NCBI RefSeq assembly: GCF_020151015.1
Contig: NZ_CP083746.1
Coordinates: 1,951,001-2,015,000, forward strand
Source: Pseudomonas sp. p1(2021b)
Lineage (GTDB): Bacteria; Pseudomonadota; Gammaproteobacteria; Pseudomonadales; Pseudomonadaceae
Direction of reading: 5' to 3'
DNA: 64,000 nt
Shown here: positions 42,582 to 51,160 of the stretch, piece after piece
How the letters are laid out: the number at the start of each line of letters is the position of its first letter
Position numbering within the stretch: position 1 is the first letter of the stretch
Notes under the pieces: generated by a model
Seen by the model: the letters and a program-made list of their open reading frames with translations, nothing else
What the model was told of the DNA's origin: nothing
Database searches by the model: none
Program-made: the position numbers and the translations under genes

Positions 42582-42896
42582 GGAGTCCGTCCTTGGAAGG
42601 AAAAGTGGATATAGGGCTGCAGAATACTCACCCGCGCAGCGCATTCAATGCTGTCAATAGGCTATGCCAGACGTAATAGCATTCTGCCGGTTGAGTAAGA
42701 CGTTTCGGATAAGTTCAATTTTAAGCGGAAAATTGTGACAGATTTCACACTTTTCGGCAGAGGGCGGCTCGCCAGAAGGCAGAAAAGAAAAACCCGCCGA
42801 TGGGGGAGGCGGGTTAAAGAACGTACGAAGCAGTTTCAGTGTGCCTATACGTTTGTCAGAAAAACGTGAAGAGCATGTTCACAACCCGTTGGGGGT
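42582..42896. other. AT-richer intergenic stretch; contains a terminator
   Basis: 315 bp between the periplasmic protein gene and the PL7-like gene. No gene seen. It contains the terminator at 42791-42815 and an AT-rich promoter-like zone around 42660-42760. Confidence 0.6.
42791..42815 (-). terminator. Terminator of the PL7-like gene
   Basis: AACCCGCC (42791-42798) and GGCGGGTT (42808-42815); on the minus strand it is followed by T-rich sequence. Confidence 0.8.
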
Positions 42897-43568
42897 CTAT
42901 AGGTGGATCAGGTCCAACTGGCTGATCACGCAAGCCGAGCCATCCTCTGGCGAGGTGGTGTCGCTGTAGTCCACCTGGTTGTAGACCCCGCCATGGAAAT
43001 TGAAAATGCGCGCTCGCCATGACTCGGCCAGTTGCAAGGCAATACGCCCCGTACGGCCATTGCAGCTCGCGCCCAGAACCACGGCGCCGGAGGCAGCTAC
43101 CTCGATGCTGATCTCGAATGTTGCATTGAGCGGGACCTCCGCCAGCAGGGTGCTGGTGGGGGCCGTGGCTTGGTTGAACTCCGCACGAAAGCCGTAGGTG
43201 AGCTTGCCTTTGTTCCAGAAGATCTTGATGGGTGGGCTGTCATCATCCTTTACGTGCAGTTGGGAGATCACCACCTTTTGTATCGAGTTGACCTTCTCCA
43301 GTTTGAACAACTGGTAGTTACGATGGTTGCCGGCGCTGTCCAGGGTCCAGTAGACGGCTTCTTTCCATTCGCAGCGGGTGCGATGGGTGCTTTTGCTGGA
43401 AGCGCCCTTGGTCGGTGCGCTCATGCGTACCGAACCGTCGGGCAGGCGTGCAACGTAGTCGGGCAGGGTGGCCAAGGCCACGGCGCCGGTGACTTCCAGT
43501 GCGGTGGGGTCGGTGGCGGATTTGGCAACGGGGGTGGTGATGATCAGATTATCGATGTTCACGGCCAT
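42897..43568 (-). CDS. Polysaccharide lyase family 7-like protein (alginate-lyase fold), no signal peptide
   Basis: 224 residues from ATG 43568. The three PL7 sheet motifs appear in order: HRTRCEWKEAV (Arg-rich substrate strand), VVISQLHVKDDD (QIH-type) and IFNFHGGVYNQVDY (YxxGxYxQ-type, with the catalytic tyrosine/histidine candidates). PL7 enzymes cleave alginate by beta-elimination and are normally secreted; here MAVNIDNLIITTPVAKS has no signal peptide. An intracellular role, an export route other than Sec, or lost catalysis are possible. An alternative start upstream (GTG at 43601) does not add a signal peptide. Confidence 0.8.
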   Translation of the reverse strand: MAVNIDNLIITTPVAKSATDPTALEVTGAVALATLPDYVARLPDGSVRMSAPTKGASSKSTHRTRCEWKEAVYWTLDSAGNHRNYQLFKLEKVNSIQKVVISQLHVKDDDSPPIKIFWNKGKLTYGFRAEFNQATAPTSTLLAEVPLNATFEISIEVAASGAVVLGASCNGRTGRIALQLAESWRARIFNFHGGVYNQVDYSDTTSPEDGSACVISQLDLIHL

Positions 43569-43675
43569 GCGGGTTCTCCTTGCAAAAAGACAGGTCCACA
43601 CTTGTGCGAATCGGGGCAGCAGGCAGGGTTCCGAAAAATGCGCCAGGGCCGGATGAAAAGGCGCCCATAAAAAAG

Positions 43676-43694
43676 CCCGCCAGGGCGGCGGGCA
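43676..43694 (-). terminator. Intrinsic terminator-like hairpin
   Basis: GCCCGCC and GGCGGGC arms at about 43676-43694; minus-strand T-run follows. It would stop minus-strand transcripts coming from the DoxX side. Confidence 0.65.
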
Positions 43695-43820
43695 AGGACG
43701 TTTTGAAGGGAGAGCCTCGACATTAACCGGACGGCAGTTAAGCGAGCGTTAAGTGCTGCGCCATTGACCGACGCCAGCGATCAGCCTATACAGGCGTGCC
43801 TTTATTTCGTGAGCCCTGCC

Positions 43821-44009
43821 ATGCACGACGAAGACGACCTGCACGAGCCCGAGCACGATCATCTGCTCGACCATGAGTTTTTCGATGACGACTCAGACCC
43901 GGAGGCCGATGCCCATGGGGCGTTGGACGAGGCCGAGGAAGACGAAGAGCTGCTGGATGATTTCGAGGACGACGAACACCCGGCCTGGCACGACGACGTG
44001 GACGATTGA
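43821..44009 (+). CDS. Very acidic small hypothetical protein
   Basis: 62 residues, almost half Asp or Glu (EDEELLDDFEDDEHPAWHDD type). Codon use with G/C at most third positions supports translation. The ribosome site is weak and TTG 43764 is an alternative start giving 81 residues. No function can be assigned; acidic proteins of this kind may bind basic partners or metal. Confidence 0.5.
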   Translation: MHDEDDLHEPEHDHLLDHEFFDDDSDPEADAHGALDEAEEDEELLDDFEDDEHPAWHDDVDD

Positions 44010-44038
44010 GCCCACGTCGCCGTGCCGGTGCGCGCGGT

Positions 44039-44452
44039 TCAGCGGCGGTCGAGGGAGAACCGCCCGGCACCGCTCACGGCCAGCAACAACAGGCCGCCGG
44101 TAATGCTCATGTTCTTGAGGAATTGGGTCATGTTGGCGCTACGCTCGGGGTCGACCATGTTCCAGAACGGGTGGCCGATCAAGGCGGTGCCCACTACGAA
44201 CAGCGCGAGTAGGAATGCCAGTGGGCGGGTGTAGAAGCCGAGCAGCAGCAGGATACCCACCGCGAACTCCATGATCACCGCGACGGCGGCTGCCAACATC
44301 GGGGCAGGGGCGCCGAGTGAGGTCATGTAGCCCACCGTGCCTTCGAAGCCGGTGAGTTTGCTCCAGCCGGAGAGGATGAAGAGAATCACCAGCAGGATAC
44401 GGGCAAGCAGGATGATGATGTCGCGTTGGCCTTCGAACAGGGAGTAGCGCAT
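44039..44452 (-). CDS. DoxX-family membrane protein
   Basis: 137 residues from ATG 44452 with four membrane helices (LLARILLVILFILSGWSKL; AVAVIMEFAVGILLLLGFY and two more). DoxX/DUF417-type proteins are small membrane proteins implicated in redox or sulfur metabolism in some organisms; the role here is unknown. Confidence 0.88.
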   Translation of the reverse strand: MRYSLFEGQRDIIILLARILLVILFILSGWSKLTGFEGTVGYMTSLGAPAPMLAAAVAVIMEFAVGILLLLGFYTRPLAFLLALFVVGTALIGHPFWNMVDPERSANMTQFLKNMSITGGLLLLAVSGAGRFSLDRR

Positions 44453-44582
44453 GGTGGCGTTCCAGTGGAAAGGGACAATTTCACTGTAGCAGCCGCTTCG
44501 CTGTTCGCTGTGAGATGGCCCTGCAAGATTTCGCACGCCTGCATGCAGCCGCGTCGCAGAACCGGCCAATACATCGGAGATA

Positions 44583-44610
44583 AAAAAGGCGCCACCAGGG
44601 CGCCTTTTTC
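44583..44610. terminator. Terminator of tRNA-Leu
   Basis: AAAAAAGGCGCC and GGCGCCTTTTT arms around ACCAG, ten bases downstream of the tRNA end on the minus strand; A and T flanks allow both directions. Confidence 0.85.
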
Positions 44611-44619
44611 AGAATGATA

Positions 44620-44704
44620 TGGTGCGAGTGGCGGGACTCGAACCCGCAAGGCTCACGCCGACAGATTTTAAGTCTGCTGTGTATACCAATTCCACCACAC
44701 TCGC
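44620..44704 (-). tRNA. tRNA-Leu (anticodon UAA)
   Basis: 85 nt including encoded CCA and a long variable arm typical of leucine tRNAs. Acceptor GCGAGTG/CACTCGC, anticodon loop CTTAAAA. A promoter (44769-44797) and a terminator flank it, so it is a single unit. Confidence 0.97.
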
Positions 44705-44768
44705 ACGCTTGAAAGGGTCTTGCGACCGGCGCGCTTCCAAGGTGGAAGGGCCTGGCAATCAAGCGCGC

Positions 44769-44797
44769 TTTATAACCCATCGTTATAGACGAGTCAA
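44769..44797 (-). promoter_or_regulatory. Promoter of tRNA-Leu
   Basis: On the minus strand: TTGACT (44797-44792), 17-bp spacer, TATAAA (44774-44769), 65 bp before the tRNA. Confidence 0.8.
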
Positions 44798-44812
44798 CCG
44801 TACCCCTTATTT

Positions 44813-45025
44813 TCAGGGGGTAATCGATTTGGCGATCTCGCGTAGGTTCCAGGCCGAGGTGAGTAGGCCTCGGGTATGGCCGTCCATCATCCTGGCATCG
44901 TTGCCATGCATCGTGTGGTGCAGATAGCGGACATGGCCGGCAAGCCTGCGGCAGACCGCTTCGAGCTGCGTAGCCGTGCGCTGCAGGTCCTCCTGCAAGC
45001 ATTGCATTCGATGGTTGGCGGGCAT
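44813..45025 (-). CDS. Small hypothetical protein
   Basis: 70 residues from ATG 45025 with AAGGAAG upstream. Two helices, the first with cysteines at CLQEDLQ and AVCRRL, and many His/Met residues (HHTMHGNDARMMDGHTRG). Soluble. No family recognised. Confidence 0.68.
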   Translation of the reverse strand: MPANHRMQCLQEDLQRTATQLEAVCRRLAGHVRYLHHTMHGNDARMMDGHTRGLLTSAWNLREIAKSITP

Positions 45026-45126
45026 GGTCTTCCTTGAATGGCCGGCGGCGGGTGGACTATAGGGCAATTGACACGCTGCTGTCATTACGCCACTGTTCCG
45101 GTCATGGGATCCAATGAGCCTTCGAC

Positions 45127-45411
45127 ATGACCTCCGTGACGCCCTCTCCCGCGAATACCCGCGTCGTGCGGCCAAAACTGTTCTGGCGACTAGTGTTCGC
45201 CCAGGTCTACTTGCTGGCCATTTTTCTCTACCTGAGCTTGGCGGCGCTGGGTGGGTACCTGCTGATGCTGGGCTTCGATGGTCTGCACCCACAGCCGCAG
45301 CGCACCTTGGCGTTGGCGGGCGGCGCAGTGATCGTGCTGGTCTGCCTGTGGCTGCTCAAGGTCGCGATGCCTCGGCGTCTCGGCCCCAAGGTGATCGAGC
45401 GGGAAATCTGA
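45127..45411 (+). CDS. Small membrane protein with two predicted helices
   Basis: 94 residues. Two hydrophobic helices (LVFAQVYLLAIFLYLSLAAL and ALAGGAVIVLVCLWLLKVAM) flank a short loop. No family recognised. The gene lies about 80 bp upstream of the PAS-kinase operon on the same strand but has no shown link to it. Confidence 0.7.
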   Translation: MTSVTPSPANTRVVRPKLFWRLVFAQVYLLAIFLYLSLAALGGYLLMLGFDGLHPQPQRTLALAGGAVIVLVCLWLLKVAMPRRLGPKVIEREI

Positions 45412-45493
45412 CGAATCTGCAGCCGGTGCTATGAGAGACCGGGACTTTTGACTACGCTCAGTGGGTGGCCTTGGTAGTGCCCGCGGAGCTTGC

Positions 45494-46654
45494 ATGGTTT
45501 TACCCGACAGTCCCTCCCGCCCGGAAATGTCACCTAACCGCTACGAGCAGCTGGTTCAGTCGGTCGTGGACTATGCCATCTACATGCTCGACCCGTCGGG
45601 CGTGGTGGTGTCCTGGAACACAGGTGCCGAGCGGATCAAGGGCTACCGTGCCGACGAGGTCATTGGCCAGCATTTCTCGGTGTTCTTCACTCCCCAGGAC
45701 CGTGCCGATGGCCGCCCGCAGCGCCTGCTGCGCCAGGCCCTGGAGCAAGGCGTGGCTCAAGACGAAGGCTGGCGGGTACGCAAGGACGGCAGCCAGTTCT
45801 GGGCGCTGGCGGCCCTGGATGTGATTCGCGACGAGAAAGGGCAGGTCGTCGGCCTGGCCAAGGTAACCCGTGATATCACCGACCGCCGCGAGTCGTCCCT
45901 GCAGCTCGATGCCATCCGCGCCCAGCTGTTCCAGGCCCAGAAACTCGAAGCTCTCGGCCAGCTCACCGGCGGCCTGGCCCACGACTTCAACAACCTGCTC
46001 ACCATCATCCTTGGTGCTGCCCGGTTGGCCCAGGGCAGCCAGGACCTGCAGCGGGTCCGGCGGCTGCTCGAGCATATCGTCAGCGCCGGTGAGCGGGGCA
46101 CCCAGCTCACCCGGCAACTGCTGACCTTCGCCCGCCACCGGCAATTGAGTGCCACGCGCGTCGCCCCGGCTGAACTGATCGCCTCCACCCGAGGTCTTCT
46201 GCAGCATGGGCTGCCGCCGGGCATCGAATTGCAAGAGTGCCTGCAGCCCGACCTGCCGTTGATCGAGGTGGATGTCGCGCAGTTGCAGATGGTGTTGCTC
46301 AATCTGCTGTTCAATGCCCGGGATGCCACCGGCGACGAAGGGCGCATCCGGCTGGAGGTGAGCTGTGTCGAACTGGCCGGCGAGGTGGAAGGACTGCACG
46401 GTCGTTTCGTTCGCTTCGACGTGCGAGACACCGGCGAAGGCATCGACCCGAAGGTATTGCCACGGATCTTCGAGCCGTTTTTCACCACCAAGCCCTTTGG
46501 CAAGGGCACCGGCCTTGGCTTGAGCCAGGCCTATGGATTCGCCAGGCAGAGCAACGGCGCCATCTGCGTGGCCAGCCAAGTGGGCGAGGGGACCTGCATG
46601 ACCCTCTACCTGCCCGCCTGCCCAGGCGCCATCGACCTCGACCACAACGGGTAA
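45494..46654 (+). CDS. PAS-domain sensor histidine kinase
   Basis: 386 residues from ATG 45494 (GGAG upstream; ATG 45527 is an alternative start). A PAS-PAC domain at about 14-132 (WNTGAERIKGYRADEVIG, ending KVTRDITDRR), then a dimerisation domain with the H-box LGQLTGGLAHDFNNLL (phospho-His 163) and an HATPase domain: N-box LLNLLFNARDAT (about 268-279), G1 DTGEGID (312), G2 GTGLGLSQ (338). No membrane segment, so it should sense a cytosolic signal. It lies six bases before the KaiC-like gene; a receiver protein follows that, giving a complete phosphorelay set. Confidence 0.93.
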   Translation: MVLPDSPSRPEMSPNRYEQLVQSVVDYAIYMLDPSGVVVSWNTGAERIKGYRADEVIGQHFSVFFTPQDRADGRPQRLLRQALEQGVAQDEGWRVRKDGSQFWALAALDVIRDEKGQVVGLAKVTRDITDRRESSLQLDAIRAQLFQAQKLEALGQLTGGLAHDFNNLLTIILGAARLAQGSQDLQRVRRLLEHIVSAGERGTQLTRQLLTFARHRQLSATRVAPAELIASTRGLLQHGLPPGIELQECLQPDLPLIEVDVAQLQMVLLNLLFNARDATGDEGRIRLEVSCVELAGEVEGLHGRFVRFDVRDTGEGIDPKVLPRIFEPFFTTKPFGKGTGLGLSQAYGFARQSNGAICVASQVGEGTCMTLYLPACPGAIDLDHNG

Positions 46655-46660
46655 CGACCC

Positions 46661-48106
46661 ATGGCAGAACCACTCAAGCGCCTGGCGACGGGCATCGAAG
46701 GGCTGGACATACTGCTCAAGGGCGGCCTGTTGGCGGGAGCGTCCTATATCGTCCAGGGGCCGCCAGGGGCAGGCAAGACCATCCTGGCCAACCAGCTGGC
46801 GTGTAGCCATGTGCGAAGCGGTGGCCGAGTGCTGGTGGCGACGCTGCTCAGCGAGTCCCACGAGCGCCTGTTCCAATACTTGTCTACCCTGGCGTTCTTC
46901 GACCCGACCCTGGTCGGTGACCAGATCCAGTTCGTCAGCGCATTCGATACCCTGGAGCAGGAAGGCCTGGATGCGGTGGTACGGCTGTTGCGCCAGGAAA
47001 TCGCCCGCCAGCAAGCCAGCCTGTTGATCGTCGATGGCCTGCTCAATGCCCGTGTGCGTGCGGAAACGAGCCTCGATACCAAGAAGTTCGTCTCGGAACT
47101 GCAAGGGCACGCGGCATTCGCCGGGTGCACCGTGCTACTGCTGACCAGTGCTCGCCTCCAGGAGGGCAGCCCCGAGCACACCATGGTCGATGGCGTGCTC
47201 GAATTGAGCGAGCAGTTGGTGGGCAGCCGTGCGGTGCGCCAGATCCAGCTGCGCAAGACGCGGGGAAGCGGCGCTTTGTCGGGCCTGCATGAATGCCTGG
47301 TCGACCAGGGTGGGCTGCAGGTCTTCCCACGTCTGGAGGCGCTGTACAGTCATCCCAGCCATCCGGGCTCGGCCACCTTCACCCGGGTGTCCACCGGCAG
47401 CGCCACGCTCGACGAGATGCTCGGCGGCGGCGTGGGCCAGGGGTCGGTAAGCCTGGTGATGGGGCCATCGGGTATCGGCAAGACTTCCCTGGGCCTGGCG
47501 TTTTTGTCCGCCTCGACCGCGCAAGCGCCGGGCCTGCATTTCGGTTTCTACGAAACACCTGCCCGGCTGGGCTTGAAAGCCACGGCGCTGGGGTACGACT
47601 TCGCGCGGCTCGAGCGCGAGAAAGCCCTGGAGCTTTGCTGGCAGACCACCACCGAGGGGTTGCTCGATCAACTCGGGGCGCACTTGCTTCGGCGTGTCGA
47701 GCTGCTGGGGGCGCAGCGGGTGGTGATCGACAGCCTGGGTGCCTTCAGCCGCCTGGCTATCGACCCGGCCCGACTCAATGCCTTCTTCCGTGCCTTGATG
47801 GGCGAGTTGCGGGCACGGGACGTGAGTGTCCTGGCGACGTGGGAAATGCGCGATATCTTCGGCTCCGAGATCACCGCGCCAGCCCCGGACCTTTCGAGCA
47901 TCGTCGACAATCTGTTGCTGATGCGTTTCGTCGAGCTGGACTCTCGGCTGCGGCGCATGGTTTCGGTCCTCAAGGTGCGCGACAGTCATCACGACCCGGC
48001 GTTGCATGAGCTGCGCATGGGCCCGCAGGGCATTTTCCTGCACAAGGCCTTCGAAGGTGCCAGCGGGGTGCTGTCGGGCACGCCCGTACCCTCGGGGAGT
48101 GACTGA
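46661..48106 (+). CDS. KaiC-like double RecA-domain ATPase
   Basis: 481 residues with two KaiC/RecA domains. Domain 1: Walker A GPPGAGKT (33-40), Walker B LLIVDG (121-126). Domain 2: Walker A GPSGIGKT (268-275), Walker B VVIDS (354-358). The pair of catalytic glutamates of cyanobacterial KaiC is not intact in domain 1 (TLLSESHERL at 61-70), while domain 2 keeps one (FYETP, E298). At the place of the S431/T432 phosphosites of clock KaiC lies LSSIVDNLL (S412, S413). KaiC homologues outside cyanobacteria lack KaiA and act in stress or signalling roles that are poorly known. No kaiA or kaiB gene is seen in this window. Flanked by kinase and receiver genes. Confidence 0.9.
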   Translation: MAEPLKRLATGIEGLDILLKGGLLAGASYIVQGPPGAGKTILANQLACSHVRSGGRVLVATLLSESHERLFQYLSTLAFFDPTLVGDQIQFVSAFDTLEQEGLDAVVRLLRQEIARQQASLLIVDGLLNARVRAETSLDTKKFVSELQGHAAFAGCTVLLLTSARLQEGSPEHTMVDGVLELSEQLVGSRAVRQIQLRKTRGSGALSGLHECLVDQGGLQVFPRLEALYSHPSHPGSATFTRVSTGSATLDEMLGGGVGQGSVSLVMGPSGIGKTSLGLAFLSASTAQAPGLHFGFYETPARLGLKATALGYDFARLEREKALELCWQTTTEGLLDQLGAHLLRRVELLGAQRVVIDSLGAFSRLAIDPARLNAFFRALMGELRARDVSVLATWEMRDIFGSEITAPAPDLSSIVDNLLLMRFVELDSRLRRMVSVLKVRDSHHDPALHELRMGPQGIFLHKAFEGASGVLSGTPVPSGSD

Positions 48107-48118
48107 TGGTATAGCGCG

Positions 48119-48478
48119 ATGAACACGATCCTGATCGTCGATGACGAATACCTGATCGCCGACATCCTCGGGTTTGCCTTGGAAGACGAGGGCTTTCTGG
48201 TGGAAAAGGCGAGCAATGGCTGCAAAGCCCTGGATGCGCTGAAGGAAAAACGCGTGGAGTTGGTGATCACCGACTACATGATGCCCTTGCTCAATGGCGA
48301 GGAGCTGGTCAGGGCGATTCGCGATGAACTGCAGCTGGCAGACCTGCCGGTGATTCTCATGAGCGGCGCGCAGGCCAACCAGGGGCGTATTTGCCCCGAG
48401 TTGTTCGACGCGGTATTCGACAAGCCGTTCGACATGGACAGGATGATCGCCAAGGTACGCGAATTGCTGGGCACCTGA
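48119..48478 (+). CDS. CheY-like response regulator (receiver domain only)
   Basis: 119 residues: acidic pocket D8/D9 (LIVDDE), phospho-acceptor D52 (VITDYMMP), Ser82 (LMSGAQ) and Lys102 (FDKPFD). No output domain, so it acts as a diffusible or relay receiver. It lies 12 bp after the KaiC-like gene; phosphotransfer from the upstream kinase is the natural expectation. Confidence 0.93.
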   Translation: MNTILIVDDEYLIADILGFALEDEGFLVEKASNGCKALDALKEKRVELVITDYMMPLLNGEELVRAIRDELQLADLPVILMSGAQANQGRICPELFDAVFDKPFDMDRMIAKVRELLGT

Positions 48479-48542
48479 GGCGCTACCCCGCGTGGGCGGG
48501 TCGATCGGTCAAGCGCATCCGTGCGGCTCGAGGCAAGGGCGG

Positions 48543-48740
48543 TCAGTGCTGGTCGTCGTTTTTCTCCGGGGCCGGGTTGCCTGCCTGGATGCGTTTGAAG
48601 ATCTCTTCGCGATGGACCTGGACATCCTTTGGTGCATCGATACCGATCCTCACTTGCATCCCTTTGACTCCCAGAATGGTGACTTTGATGTCATCGTCAA
48701 TGACGATGCTTTCGCCAACCTTGCGGGTGAGTATCAGCAT
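48543..48740 (-). CDS. rsmA: CsrA/RsmA-family RNA-binding regulator
   Basis: 65 residues from ATG 48740 (AAGGAGAACTAC upstream). [20 protein letters not shown] and [24 protein letters not shown] are the canonical CsrA sequence, with the RNA-binding VHREEI strand. It binds GGA motifs near ribosome sites and is titrated by GacA-controlled small RNAs. The C-terminal tail ([14 protein letters not shown]) is short and polar. This is probably one of several rsm copies in the genome. It converges on the KaiC operon. Confidence 0.95.
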   Translation of the reverse strand: MLILTRKVGESIVIDDDIKVTILGVKGMQVRIGIDAPKDVQVHREEIFKRIQAGNPAPEKNDDQH

Positions 48741-49002
48741 GTAGTTCTCCTTGGTGATGATGTAGTCCGCGCGGCCTTTTACCGCAGCGGTGGGAGCTGG
48801 TCCCTCTTCCTTCTCATTAAAGACGCTTTCGGCGAAGAGTAATTCCCCCGCAGATAAATTCTGTTACTTGTCTTCAGTCGCAGGTGCCGAAACCAACCCT
48901 AAGGTGGTACGGCGAAGGCGCTCGATGGCAAGGATAGGGGGCTGGCGACCAGATGGGAAATTTCTCTGCTAGATAGAGTAAATAGAGCAATACAATAAGC
49001 GT
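48741..49002. other. Intergenic region upstream of rsmA
   Basis: 262 bp, AT-richer than its neighbours (especially 48960-49010). It must hold the rsmA promoter and the 3' end of the topoisomerase transcript. No individual promoter element was identified with confidence. Confidence 0.6.
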
Positions 49003-50013
49003 TTATTTCGTTAACGCCTGTAGGAAAAGTAGCAATGACGCCTCCTCAGGCTCCAGCCCTCGGCGAGCCTTGACCCGTGGCAAGGCGGCCAGCCGCCCCT
49101 GCTGGTAATGGTCGAGCACGGCGGGGTGAATGTAGCAGCGCCGACAGACCGCGGGTGTATTGCCCAGGCGTGCAGCTACCTGTCGGACAATCGCCGCGAC
49201 CTGGCGCCGGGCTTCGCTTTCCGGCTCCCAGGCCAGGGGGCGCAACAGGTCCAGGGCCAGGACGCTGCCTGCCCAGGTGCGGTAGTCCTTGGCGGTGAAG
49301 TCGGCCCCGGTCAACTGCTGCAGGAACTGGTTGACCTCGCTCGACCCCACCGCATGGCGCTGGCCGTTTTCGTCCAGGTATTGGAAGAGCGTTTGCCCAG
49401 GCAGATCCAGGCAGCGCTTGATCAGCCGCGCCAGGCGCCGGTCACGCAGGCTGACGTTGTGTTCGACGCCCCGTTTCCCCCGGAACTGGAAGCGTATGGT
49501 GCTGCCCTGGACACTGACATGGCGGTTGCGCAGGGTGGTCAACCCGTAGGAGTTGTTCTCTTTCAGGTATTGCCGGTTGCCAATGCGGATCAAGGTGCTG
49601 TCGAGCAGGCTGACCACCAAGGCCATGACCTTCTCCCGGTCCAGGCCAGGCCGCGCCAAGTACTGTTCCAGTTGCCGACGCAGGTCGGGCAGTACCTGGG
49701 CGAAGGCCAGCATGCGGTCATATTTGTGCTGGTCGCGCAGTGCCCGCCATTGCGGGTGGTAGCGATATTGCTTGCGCCCGCGGGCATCGCGGCCGGTGGC
49801 TTGCAGATGGCCCTGAGGGTCGGGACAGATCCATACCTGGGTGTAGGCCGGTGGTATCGCCAGGGCGGCGATGCGGACGAGGGTCTGGGCGTCACGTATG
49901 CGCTGGCCTTCGGTGTCGAAATAATGGAAGCGGTCGCGCCAGCGCCGCCGGCTCAGGCCAGGTTGGCTGTCGTCTACGTAATGAAGCGCTGCAGGAAGCG
50001 GGCAATCGAGCAT
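49003..50013 (-). CDS. DNA topoisomerase IB (eukaryotic/poxvirus-type)
   Basis: 336 residues covering the whole enzyme: an N-terminal domain (GLSRRRWRDRFHYFDTEGQR) and a catalytic domain with LLDSTLIRIGNRQYLKENNS and TTLRNRHVSVQGSTIRFQF. The active-site tyrosine is Y294 (VCRRCYIHPAVL). It relaxes supercoils through a 3'-phosphotyrosine. Single gene; the converging rsmA and the divergent mod genes are unrelated. Confidence 0.9.
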   Translation of the reverse strand: MLDCPLPAALHYVDDSQPGLSRRRWRDRFHYFDTEGQRIRDAQTLVRIAALAIPPAYTQVWICPDPQGHLQATGRDARGRKQYRYHPQWRALRDQHKYDRMLAFAQVLPDLRRQLEQYLARPGLDREKVMALVVSLLDSTLIRIGNRQYLKENNSYGLTTLRNRHVSVQGSTIRFQFRGKRGVEHNVSLRDRRLARLIKRCLDLPGQTLFQYLDENGQRHAVGSSEVNQFLQQLTGADFTAKDYRTWAGSVLALDLLRPLAWEPESEARRQVAAIVRQVAARLGNTPAVCRRCYIHPAVLDHYQQGRLAALPRVKARRGLEPEEASLLLFLQALTK

Positions 50014-50070
50014 GGGCGGTTGTCCATCGAACGGTCACAGATCAATGGACAACGGCCTCCAGGCCATTGC

Positions 50071-51159
50071 TCAGCTCAGCAGCGCCACCGACTTGATCTG
50101 CGCCCACAGCATCTGGCCTGGGTGCAGGTCGAGGTGGTCGGCCGAATAGCGGGTGATACGTGCCAGCAACGGGCTTCCGGAGGCATCGAGGCTCACCAGG
50201 ACGTGCGCCGGATTGTCCGCCGGGCGGCATTCGCGGATACGCACCGGCAGGCGGTTGAGGATGCTGGATGCATTGTCGGCACCCAGCGCCAGGCTCACAT
50301 CGCGGGCCTGCACTTTCAGGCGCAGCGGCTGGCCAAGGGTGAGCGCAGGGTGTGCGATGCGTAGCAGCGGCCCGTCGCTGCCGTGCAGGCGCACATCGAA
50401 CACTTGGTAATGCGCATCATGGCCGACCACGATGCCTTCGAGCACCACGCCGGCGTCTTCGCCCTGGGCGAGGGGCAGGTCCAGGCGCGCCAGGGTTTCG
50501 CCGACCGGGCCGCTGGCCAGGGCGCGGCCTTGCTCCAGCAACACCAGGTGGTCGGCCAGGCGTGCCACTTCATCTTGGGCATGGCTGACATAGACCAGCG
50601 GGATCTCCAGTTCATCGTGCAAGCGTTCCAGATAGGGCAGGATCTCGCGTTTGCGCGGCGCATCCAGTGCCGCGAGCGGCTCATCCATCAGCAGCAAGCG
50701 GGGGCTGGCGAGCAAGGCGCGGGCAATGCCGACCCGTTGCGCCTCACCCCCCGACAGCGTCGCCGGCCGGCGCTCGAGCAACTCGCCGATACCCAGCAGG
50801 TCGCAGGCATGGGCCAGGCTGACCTTGCGTTCGCCTCGGCCGATACGTCGCCAGCCGAATTCCAGGTTGCCACGCACCGACAGGTGGGGGAACAGGCTGG
50901 CTTCCTGGAATACATAGCCCAGCGGCCGTTTGTGCGGTGCCAGGAAAAAGCCGCTGGCGCTGTCCTGCCAGACGTCGCCATTGACCTCGATATAGCCGTC
51001 GGCTCGCTCCAGCCCGGCCAGGCAGCGCAGGCAGGAAGTCTTGCCCGAGCCGGAGTGGCCGAACAGCGCGCTGACGCCGCGCCCGGGCAGGTGCAGGTCG
51101 ACATCCAGGGTGAAGTCGCCGCGCGCCAGCTTCAGGCGCGCCAGGATCGATGGGTGCAT
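50071..51159 (-). CDS. modC: Molybdate ABC transporter ATP-binding protein
   Basis: 362 residues from ATG 51159. Walker A GHSGSGKT (about 34-41), signature [16 protein letters not shown], Walker [13 protein letters not shown] and a C-terminal TOBE/Mop domain (ISLTARDV-type region seen as [20 protein letters not shown], ending [11 protein letters not shown]), the molybdate-specific feature. The gene follows modB by one base. It energises molybdate import for molybdoenzymes. Confidence 0.94.
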   Translation of the reverse strand: MHPSILARLKLARGDFTLDVDLHLPGRGVSALFGHSGSGKTSCLRCLAGLERADGYIEVNGDVWQDSASGFFLAPHKRPLGYVFQEASLFPHLSVRGNLEFGWRRIGRGERKVSLAHACDLLGIGELLERRPATLSGGEAQRVGIARALLASPRLLLMDEPLAALDAPRKREILPYLERLHDELEIPLVYVSHAQDEVARLADHLVLLEQGRALASGPVGETLARLDLPLAQGEDAGVVLEGIVVGHDAHYQVFDVRLHGSDGPLLRIAHPALTLGQPLRLKVQARDVSLALGADNASSILNRLPVRIRECRPADNPAHVLVSLDASGSPLLARITRYSADHLDLHPGQMLWAQIKSVALLS

Positions 51160-51160
51160 G

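Noticed and set aside
45530-47110. A 526-codon open frame opposite the kinase and KaiC-like genes
   Set aside because: The plus strand has clear PAS, kinase and Walker motifs; the reverse frame has none.
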